5,181 bases of DNA from Bdellovibrionales bacterium (GTDB taxonomy: Bacteria; Bdellovibrionota; Bdellovibrionia; Bdellovibrionales; Bdellovibrionaceae). Within the stretch, counting starts at the first letter, position 1. Every line of letters starts with the position of its first letter. The stretch lies in the NCBI GenBank assembly GCA_027320785.1, contig DAHVKR010000006.1:8852-14032 (forward strand), given 5' to 3'. Of this stretch, positions 1 to 4,582 are shown piece after piece. The notes beneath the pieces were generated by a model. It was not told the DNA's origin, made no database searches, and worked only from the letters and a program-made list of their open reading frames with translations. Both the position numbers and the translations under genes were made by a program.

Positions 1-730
1 GATAGTCAGCTCTTTCTGCTATTAATTTTTCAACACCCTTTGTGTAGGCGTAGAGAAGGGCTCCCCCTCTAAGCTTTTGAATAATTTCGGGAGCATAAGA
101 GGGATCAAATGCAAAACAACCAAAGGAACGCCCCATTCTTTCTGTGTCTCCAGGGGTAGTTTTGCGTTCTGCCATAAATTCTGGAGTCATATAGCTGGCT
201 TGATGTACAACAATACTTCTAGAAAAGGCATTGTCATTCGTTGGATCTAATCCGAAAATCTTGAGAGCTTGCCCGCCGAAGGCGGCACTTTTGTAAGTGT
301 AGCCTGTCATATACAAGCCGAGTGAGCTCATATGAGAATTATCTTTGTTGCTAAAAATGCCGGCCCATTTGCCTCCCGAGTTTTTTCCATGGGAAACATA
401 GTAGCGCTCAACGGTCCCTTGTTTTAAATCAAGCAGATAGAATCTTTTGATGTTGGAGGGCAGGGAAAAGTCAGCCACTCCTGCGTATCGAATGTTGGCT
501 AGTTTTAATGTGGAGTAGCTGTCTTCGTTTGTTTTAACGAGGACTCGTTTACCACTGGCTTCGAGTAAAAACTCAAAAATTCTCCTCAAAGCAGGTTCGG
601 GGACTCCTTGTTCGCGAAATTCTTCATAGAGAGATGAAAGATGAGATTCGGCAAAAGGTGGGGCCTCGGGAAACTGGGCCCGAGCCATGGAAAATAGGAA
701 AAAAAGAAGTACAAAATAAAGGAGTTTCAT
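1..730 (-). CDS. Murein L,D-transpeptidase catalytic domain protein (YkuD_2 type), 3' end cut by window edge
   Basis: The minus strand is open from the ATG at 730-728 to the left edge, giving 243 codons and no stop. Residues 1-18 form a signal peptide (Lys-2, a Leu/Phe-rich core, then Ala-Arg-Ala before Gln-19), so the product should be periplasmic. The body carries the conserved blocks of the YkuD_2 family (PF13645): Ser-His-Gly at 113-115, Ser-Ser-Leu-Gly at 135-138, Asn-Asp-Asn-Ala at 165-168, Val-Val-His at 174-176 and Gly-Arg-Ser-Phe-Gly-Cys at 200-205. Cys-205 is the expected catalytic nucleophile and His-176 its likely partner. The family is related to enzymes that form or exchange L,D bonds in peptidoglycan; the exact substrate cannot be told from sequence. 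The core appears complete and only the C-terminal end is missing. No clear Shine-Dalgarno sequence precedes the ATG, but the signal peptide fixes the start. It is divergent from the HiPIP gene. Confidence 0.9.
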   Translation of the reverse strand, partial: MKLLYFVLLFFLFSMARAQFPEAPPFAESHLSSLYEEFREQGVPEPALRRIFEFLLEASGKRVLVKTNEDSYSTLKLANIRYAGVADFSLPSNIKRFYLLDLKQGTVERYYVSHGKNSGGKWAGIFSNKDNSHMSSLGLYMTGYTYKSAAFGGQALKIFGLDPTNDNAFSRSIVVHQASYMTPEFMAERKTTPGDTERMGRSFGCFAFDPSYAPEIIQKLRGGALLYAYTKGVEKLIAERADY

Positions 731-787
731 AGCATTAAATGTGCAGTTATTGTGCTCAAAATCAGAGCAAAATGACCACCTCTTCGC

Positions 788-817
788 CTTATTCTTCCAA
801 GAAAAGGGCCAGTTCAA
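788..817 (-). promoter_or_regulatory. Weak candidate promoter for the L,D-transpeptidase gene
   Basis: On the minus strand TTGAAC (817-812) is followed after 18 nt by AATAAG (793-788). Each matches the sigma-70 consensus at four of six positions. A transcript would start near 781 and carry a leader of roughly 50 nt. In AT-rich DNA such matches are common, so this is only a suggestion. Confidence 0.2.
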
Positions 818-867
818 AACGAATAGGCTTTTATTAAAAGACTGATGAAGATCATGACTTAGCCAAA

Positions 868-894
868 GTGACAAGATTTGTCGATATTTCTAAT
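868..894 (+). promoter_or_regulatory. Candidate promoter for the HiPIP gene
   Basis: GTGACA (868-873) matches the -35 consensus at five of six positions, and TCTAAT (889-894) matches the -10 consensus at five of six. The 15-nt spacer is shorter than the usual 16-18. Transcription would begin near 901, upstream of both possible HiPIP starts at 921 and 993. Between the two boxes lies a dyad that a regulator could use. Confidence 0.3.
870..882. repeat. Short perfect dyad GACAA-GAT-TTGTC
   Basis: Five-base arms GACAA and TTGTC are separated by three bases and fall between the candidate -35 and -10 boxes upstream of HiPIP. The position would suit an operator, but arms this short occur by chance and no known regulator motif is recognised. 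Confidence 0.25.
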
Positions 895-980
895 TGAAAA
901 CCAAGTGAAAAGGGATCACTATGGGTTCATCATCAACTTTAATGGAAGGGCTCCCTGGAAAAGTAGGCGAGCTTTTCGAG

Positions 981-986
981 AAGGAG
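981..986 (+). promoter_or_regulatory. Ribosome binding site deciding the HiPIP start at 993
   Basis: AAGGAG ends six bases before ATG 993, a near-ideal Shine-Dalgarno sequence at ideal spacing. It is the main reason to prefer 993 over the in-frame ATG at 921, which has a weaker AAGGGA at 910-915. Confidence 0.8.
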
Positions 987-992
987 ACCATC

Positions 993-1379
993 ATGAATTT
1001 GTCTAGACGTAACTTCTTTGTGAGCGCTGTCGGCCTTGTAACCTTTGGTTTATTAGGTTCCATCGCAAATGCTGAACAAAGACGCCGAGCTCGTCCCGGA
1101 GCCGGTGGTGAAACTGGCCCTTTGGCTGCACCCCTTGTGGATCCTAAAACAGACCCAACAGCTCAAGCGATGCATTATTCAGAAAATCACGCCACTGTAA
1201 AAAAAGATCTTCAGATCGCTAAACAAGGTGTTCCTTTTAAGGATCAACATTGTAAAAACTGTGGATTCTATAAAGAAGTGGGTCAAAAAGATGGTAAGAC
1301 CGTTGGAACTTGCACCATTTTTGCGGGTAAATTGGTAGAGTCTAACTCATGGTGTACTTCTTGGAATAAAAAAGCCTAA
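993..1379 (+). CDS. High-potential iron-sulfur protein (HiPIP), Tat-exported
   Basis: The 128-residue product is a HiPIP, a small periplasmic carrier with one [4Fe-4S] cluster cycling between the 2+ and 3+ states. The N-terminus is a twin-arginine signal: Ser-Arg-Arg-Asn-Phe-Phe at 4-9, a hydrophobic core at about 10-24, and Ala-Asn-Ala before a likely cut after residue 27. Tat export fits a protein that folds around its cluster in the cytoplasm. The cluster ligands are Cys-87, Cys-90, Cys-107 and Cys-121, spaced C-x2-C-x16-C-x13-C and ending in the family-typical Trp-Cys-x-Ser-Trp. Tyr-62 sits where HiPIPs keep a conserved tyrosine near the cluster. Residues 28-50 form a basic, then Gly/Pro-rich linker. 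The frame stays open upstream to ATG 921, but 993 has the better ribosome site and starts right at the Tat signal. The redox partners are not visible here. Confidence 0.93.
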   Translation: MNLSRRNFFVSAVGLVTFGLLGSIANAEQRRRARPGAGGETGPLAAPLVDPKTDPTAQAMHYSENHATVKKDLQIAKQGVPFKDQHCKNCGFYKEVGQKDGKTVGTCTIFAGKLVESNSWCTSWNKKA

Positions 1380-1401
1380 GAGGTTTATCTCCAGCAGAAA
1401 C

Positions 1402-1435
1402 AAAAAAAGCCAGGCACATATCGCCTGGCTTTTTT
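1402..1435. terminator. Strong bidirectional terminator between HiPIP and fadD
   Basis: A GC-rich stem (GCCAGGC at 1409-1415 with GCCTGGC at 1423-1429) has a 7-nt loop and is flanked by an A-run (1402-1408) and a T-run (1430-1435). The A and T runs also pair, extending the stem. On the plus strand it ends HiPIP 23 nt after its stop. On the minus strand the A-run becomes a T-run and ends fadD 24 nt after its stop. Confidence 0.93.
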
Positions 1436-1458
1436 ATTTGTTAAAACCAGCAGTCTTA

Positions 1459-3120
1459 TTAGGCCCCGCGAAGGGCGCGTCTTAAAATTTTCCCCACATT
1501 AGTTTTGGGAAGTTCTGTGCGAAACTCCACCTGTTTCGGAATTTTATAGCCCGTAAGAGATTGTCGAGCATAATCCATGACTTCTTTTTCTGTCAGAGAA
1601 GGATCTTTTTTTACAATAAAGACTTTTACAACTTCACCGGAGTGCTCATCAGGAACTCCCACGGCCGCGACCTCTAGAACTTTAGGATTGGAGGCAATGG
1701 CATCTTCCACTTCGTTGGGATAAACATTGAAACCCGAAACGAGAATCATATCCTTTTTACGATCTACAATTTTAACAAAGCCATCCGTGTCAATTTGAGC
1801 AATGTCCCCGGTTTTAAGCCAACCATCTGCCGTCAAGACTTGAGATGTTTCATCAGGCCGGTTCCAATAGCCCTGCATGACTTGAGGACCACGAACACAA
1901 AGCTCTCCTGATTCGCCAAGTTTCACTTCGTGACCATCCTCATCGATAAATTTGATATCGGTGCTGGGAACAGGAAGTCCAATAGTTCCGACTTTTTCTC
2001 CACCCGTGATAGGATTTACGCAGACCACTGGAGAAGCCTCTGTCAGACCGTAACCCTCAACCAAAGTGGAACCCGTTTTTTCCTTCCATCTTTCTGAGAC
2101 AGCTCTTTGTAAGGCCATGGCTCCAGCCACTGAGATTTTAACATGGGAAAAATCCACTTTGCTAAAATCAGGATGATTCATCAAAGCATTAAAGAGAGTA
2201 TTCACACCCGTCATAATGGTGAAGTGAGACTTCTGAAGTTCTTTGATAAAGCCAGGAATATCTTTTGGATTCGTGATCAGGATGTTTTGAGCTCCATACC
2301 ACATAAAGGCGAGACAGTTCACGGTCAGTGAAAAAATATGATACATCGGGAGTGCCGTAATGGCGATCTCTTGTTTTTTCTTTAACTTTGTTCCCATCCA
2401 AGAAACAATTTGTAGCATATTGGCTAAAATATTCCCGTGGGTGAGCACGGCCCCTTTGGCCACACCCGTGGTTCCTCCAGTATACTGAAGAAAAGCCACA
2501 TCTGACTGTGTGAGCTTTGTAGGCGTCAGCTGTTGGTGGGAGCCGATATCAAGGGCTTGTTTGAATCTGTAAGCATGAGGTAAATGGTAAGAGGGTACCA
2601 TTTTTTTTATGTGTTTCACGACACTATTCACAATGATATTTTTAGGGAATGGGAAGAGATCGCCAATTTCCGTGACGACTACAGATTGAATTTGAGTGTT
2701 ATTTATAATTTTCTCAAGATGGTTAGCGAAATTAGCTAAAATCACGACGGCTTTAGCGCCGGAATCTTTAAATTGATGTTCCATTTCATGAGCCGTGTAG
2801 AGAGGGTTGGTATTCACGACCACGAGTCCCGCTTTAAAGGCTCCGAATACAGCCACTGGGAATTGAAGAAGGTTGGGCATCTGGATGGCGATGCGATCTC
2901 CTTTTTGTAACTTCAGTTCATTTTGCAAAAAGGAAGCAAACTGAGAGGCCATTCGCTCGACTTCTTCATAGTTAAGGGAAACATCCATGTTGGTATAGGC
3001 AGCTCGACCTTTATTGAGGCGGCAAGCTTCGTCGAAAACTTCGACCAAGTTCTGGTATTGTTGCAGATTGATTTCAGGTGAAATGCCAGGAGGATAATTT
3101 TTAAGCCATATTTTTTCCAT
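1459..3120 (-). CDS. fadD: Long-chain fatty acid-CoA ligase
   Basis: This 553-residue acyl-adenylate enzyme converts a fatty acid, ATP and CoA to acyl-CoA, AMP and pyrophosphate, the activation step of beta-oxidation and of fatty acid re-use. All core motifs are present in order: the phosphate-binding loop Tyr-Thr-Gly-Gly-Thr-Thr-Gly at 213-219 ending in Lys-222, Leu-Pro-Met-Tyr-His at 257-261, Gly-Tyr-Gly-Leu-Thr-Glu at 356-361, Gly-Trp-Leu-Lys-Thr-Gly-Asp at 433-439, and the fatty acyl-CoA signature around Asp-453 to Glu-472. The C-terminal Asn-Val-Gly-Lys at 541-544 holds the catalytic adenylation lysine, Lys-544. Length and C-terminus resemble E. coli FadD (about 560 residues). No signal peptide is visible, as expected for a cytoplasmic or peripheral inner-membrane enzyme. 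It stands alone on its strand, converging with HiPIP and divergent from the unknown gene at 3170. Chain-length preference cannot be read from sequence. Confidence 0.95.
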   Translation of the reverse strand: MEKIWLKNYPPGISPEINLQQYQNLVEVFDEACRLNKGRAAYTNMDVSLNYEEVERMASQFASFLQNELKLQKGDRIAIQMPNLLQFPVAVFGAFKAGLVVVNTNPLYTAHEMEHQFKDSGAKAVVILANFANHLEKIINNTQIQSVVVTEIGDLFPFPKNIIVNSVVKHIKKMVPSYHLPHAYRFKQALDIGSHQQLTPTKLTQSDVAFLQYTGGTTGVAKGAVLTHGNILANMLQIVSWMGTKLKKKQEIAITALPMYHIFSLTVNCLAFMWYGAQNILITNPKDIPGFIKELQKSHFTIMTGVNTLFNALMNHPDFSKVDFSHVKISVAGAMALQRAVSERWKEKTGSTLVEGYGLTEASPVVCVNPITGGEKVGTIGLPVPSTDIKFIDEDGHEVKLGESGELCVRGPQVMQGYWNRPDETSQVLTADGWLKTGDIAQIDTDGFVKIVDRKKDMILVSGFNVYPNEVEDAIASNPKVLEVAAVGVPDEHSGEVVKVFIVKKDPSLTEKEVMDYARQSLTGYKIPKQVEFRTELPKTNVGKILRRALRGA

Positions 3121-3130
3121 GTGATTATGA

Positions 3131-3136
3131 TCCTTT
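3131..3136 (-). promoter_or_regulatory. Ribosome binding site of fadD
   Basis: On the minus strand AAAGGA lies ten bases before the ATG at 3120-3118. The spacing is somewhat long but usable, and it supports this start for fadD. Confidence 0.55.
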
Positions 3137-3163
3137 GATTTTTAGGCTAAGAGCAATCAAAAT
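3134..3163 (+). promoter_or_regulatory. Inverted repeat and possible promoter in the fadD/3170 divergent gap
   Basis: TTTGATT (3134-3140) and AATCAAA (3155-3161) form a perfect 7-bp inverted repeat with 14 bases between the arms, so arm centres are 21 bp apart, about two helical turns. The same bases give a plus-strand promoter candidate: TTGATT (3135-3140), a 17-nt spacer, then CAAAAT (3158-3163), each matching four of six consensus positions. A transcript from it would begin close to ATG 3170. A regulator bound here could affect both divergent genes. The promoter reading is weak. Confidence 0.3.
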
Positions 3164-3169
3164 AAGACT

Positions 3170-4123
3170 ATGCGTCAGATTTTGAGGCTCAGCCTCTTCT
3201 ATTTTCTTGTAGGCTGCCTATTTTCACATTCTGCGTGGTCTCAAAAAAAAATTCAACCTATGTCTGAATCTCCTTCGCTGGCCTTTTTAGAGCAGGCCGA
3301 AGATGTGGAACGGGAAGCTTGGTGGATTATCACGAATAAAAGAGAGGATGAAAACCATTCTCCTTTTCGAGTTTTCCGTGTGGCAGCATCTCAAACGGCA
3401 AAATCTAAAAAGCGGATAGAGACTTCATTTTGTAAAAAGCTGAAAATGGAAAAACAGGGTCCTGATACTTGGCATGTTGAGGCCCTTTGTCGAAAGCCCT
3501 CACAGGATTTAGGTGTGATTCAGAAAGTTTCAGCCCATCCCGAAAAATGGAAACTTATCTGGAAAAATGGACCTTTTGTAGATCAATATGGAATCGGGGT
3601 TTCTATTCTTTATCCGACTCAGGAATGTCAGTTTGAAGTCGGACTTGATGGGGAAAAGCTCCGTTCTATGAAGTGTCCTCATTATGTTCGAGATCGAAAC
3701 GAAAACGAAATCGCTGAGTTTAAGGTTTTTGAGTATAGAGCCTCATCGCCTAAGGTCTTAAGGCTAGAAGGCGAAATTAAAAAAGAGTTACAGGTTACAG
3801 CGACTTTTAAAACCGAGGTTCCCTTGTCGGGAGACATCATTTTGAAAGTTAAAAAAATTCCACAGAAACCTGTTGAAGAAAAGAAAGAATTCTCTAATAT
3901 GACACCTCAGATACCGACCCGAGGAGGAGTCCATGGCGAAAAAGAAAACAACTCGCAAGAAAACGCAAAAGAAGACAGTACGAAAGAAGGCAACAACTCG
4001 CAAGACAGCGAAGAAAAAAAGCAGCCCTCAATTGAAGAAGAAAACCAGCCGCCAGGGCCGCTCAACCCCGAAGAAATCCAGCACGATTCGTCGGAAGTCC
4101 CTCCCATCCCTCCAAGTCGGTAG
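3170..4123 (+). CDS. Exported or lipid-anchored protein of unknown function with an acidic, low-complexity tail
   Basis: I do not recognise a family in this 317-residue protein. Residues 1-24 are an export signal (Arg-2, Arg-6, then a Leu/Phe core). It could be cut after Ala-Trp-Ser-24, or Leu-Val-Gly-Cys at 13-16 could act as a lipobox with Cys-16 lipidated; sequence alone does not decide. Residues about 45-235 look like a folded domain with alternating hydrophobic stretches and four cysteines (88, 107, 153, 169) that could form two disulfides. From about 240 the chain becomes disordered and rich in Glu, Asn, Gln, Ser and Pro; residues 255-317 carry 16 acidic and 6 basic side chains. These last 63 codons overlap the start of the peroxiredoxin gene in another frame. 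No clear Shine-Dalgarno sequence precedes ATG 3170, and an in-frame stop at 3143-3145 rules out a much earlier start. It is probably co-transcribed with the peroxiredoxin. Confidence 0.75.
   Translation: MRQILRLSLFYFLVGCLFSHSAWSQKKIQPMSESPSLAFLEQAEDVEREAWWIITNKREDENHSPFRVFRVAASQTAKSKKRIETSFCKKLKMEKQGPDTWHVEALCRKPSQDLGVIQKVSAHPEKWKLIWKNGPFVDQYGIGVSILYPTQECQFEVGLDGEKLRSMKCPHYVRDRNENEIAEFKVFEYRASSPKVLRLEGEIKKELQVTATFKTEVPLSGDIILKVKKIPQKPVEEKKEFSNMTPQIPTRGGVHGEKENNSQENAKEDSTKEGNNSQDSEEKKQPSIEEENQPPGPLNPEEIQHDSSEVPPIPPSR
3921..3929 (+). promoter_or_regulatory. Strong ribosome binding site of the peroxiredoxin, inside the upstream gene
   Basis: GAGGAGGAG contains AGGAGG (3922-3927), which ends five bases before ATG 3933. 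It strongly supports translation from 3933, and thus that the basic tail is really made. It lies within the coding region of the gene at 3170. Confidence 0.85.
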
Positions 4124-4571
4124 TTTAGCACCTCATCTGATTCTTCAAGACTCTCAAGGTCATGAGCATAACCTCAGTGAGTTCAAAGGGCAGAAGGTCG
4201 TTCTCTACTTTTATCCAAAGGATGATACACCCGGATGCACTTTGGAAGGACAGCAGTTTACTCAACTTTATCCGGAATTTAAAAAAGCTAATGCCCTAGT
4301 ATTTGGAATTTCTCGAGATTCAGTTCAGTCTCACGATAAATTTAAATGTAAGTATGGTTTTGGTTTTGAACTATTAGCTGATGTGGATGAAAAAGCCTGT
4401 CAGATCTTTGATGTGATCAAAGAAAAGAATATGTACGGGAAAAAAGTGATGGGAATCGAGCGAAGTACATTTATTCTGGACGAGAATGGGAAACTTGCGA
4501 AAGAGTATCGCAAGGTGAGTCCCGATGGGCATGCCGCTCAGGTTTTAGAAGACATTAAAGCTCTGGGGTAA
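3933..4571 (+). CDS. bcp: Thioredoxin-dependent peroxiredoxin, PrxQ/BCP family, with a long basic N-terminal tail
   Basis: Residues about 58-212 are a PrxQ/BCP peroxiredoxin, a cytoplasmic thiol peroxidase reducing hydrogen peroxide and organic hydroperoxides. The signature Tyr-Pro-Lys-Asp-Asp-Thr-Pro-Gly-Cys-Thr lies at 94-103, with Cys-102 the peroxidatic cysteine. Ser-His-Asp-Lys-Phe (133-137), Leu-Leu-Ala-Asp (147-150) and Glu-Arg-Ser-Thr-Phe (176-180) are further family blocks. The usual resolving cysteine five residues after the peroxidatic one is absent (Gln-107). Cys-139 and Cys-156 remain; Cys-139, 37 residues on, is near the helix-3 position used by some PrxQ enzymes. Residues 1-58 are extra for the family: 19 Lys, 7 Arg and no acidic residue, resembling histone-like tails that may bind nucleic acid (inference). 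The start is set by a strong ribosome site; no later ATG could give an intact domain. The tail lies wholly inside the overlap with the upstream gene. The stop abuts the stop of the convergent dioxygenase gene. Confidence 0.93.
   Translation: MAKKKTTRKKTQKKTVRKKATTRKTAKKKSSPQLKKKTSRQGRSTPKKSSTIRRKSLPSLQVGSLAPHLILQDSQGHEHNLSEFKGQKVVLYFYPKDDTPGCTLEGQQFTQLYPEFKKANALVFGISRDSVQSHDKFKCKYGFGFELLADVDEKACQIFDVIKEKNMYGKKVMGIERSTFILDENGKLAKEYRKVSPDGHAAQVLEDIKALG
3947..4005 (+). repeat. In-frame 14-bp direct repeat, 45 bp apart, in the dual-coding region
   Basis: AACAACTCGCAAGA occurs at 3947-3960 and again at 3992-4005. The offset of 45 bases is exactly 15 codons, so the copies encode the same residues in each frame: Thr-Thr-Arg-Lys in the peroxiredoxin tail, and Asn-Asn-Ser-Gln followed by Glu or Asp in the upstream protein. 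This suggests that the tail grew by a tandem duplication that has since diverged. Confidence 0.8.
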
Positions 4572-4582
4572 TCACCCCAGAG
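4561..4582. terminator. Palindrome holding both convergent stop codons, probable weak bidirectional terminator
   Basis: CTCTGGGGT (4561-4569) and ACCCCAGAG (4574-4582) form a perfect 9-bp stem with the 4-nt loop AATC. The peroxiredoxin TAA (4569-4571) and the dioxygenase TGA (4574-4572 on the minus strand) lie in the loop and stem top. On the plus strand a T-rich but interrupted stretch follows. The minus-strand side has only a short T-run, so intrinsic termination is likely weaker there. Confidence 0.65.

Larger units (their letters stand above)
731..992. other. Divergent intergenic region between the L,D-transpeptidase and HiPIP genes
   Basis: This 262-bp spacer lies between two divergent genes and should hold both promoters. 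It contains a weak candidate promoter for each side, a short perfect dyad at 870-882, and an AT-rich inverted repeat (CTTTT-ATT-AAAAG) near 829-841. From 921 onward it is open in frame with HiPIP, so part of it could be an N-terminal extension, although the start at 993 is preferred. I see no RNA gene, terminator or repeat family here. Confidence 0.7.

Noticed and set aside
829..841. AT-only-loop inverted repeat CTTTT-ATT-AAAAG as a terminator
   Set aside because: The stem is short and AT-rich, it has no T-run of the right kind, and it lies between divergent gene starts where no terminator is expected.
2143..2401. Open frames inside fadD on the plus strand (2143-2331) and in another minus frame (2189-2401)
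   Set aside because: They lie wholly within fadD, which has every family motif, and show no recognisable domain of their own. They are shadow frames.
3933..4123. A sequencing frameshift joining the unknown gene and the peroxiredoxin into one protein
   Set aside because: The unknown protein has an export signal while the peroxiredoxin is cytoplasmic in type, and the peroxiredoxin has its own strong ribosome site and ATG. Two separate genes fit better.
3788..4131. Minus-strand open frames at 3788-4003 and 3907-4131
   Set aside because: They are antisense to the purine-rich overlap, whose complement reads as Phe/Ser-rich low-complexity protein. No ribosome site or family supports them.
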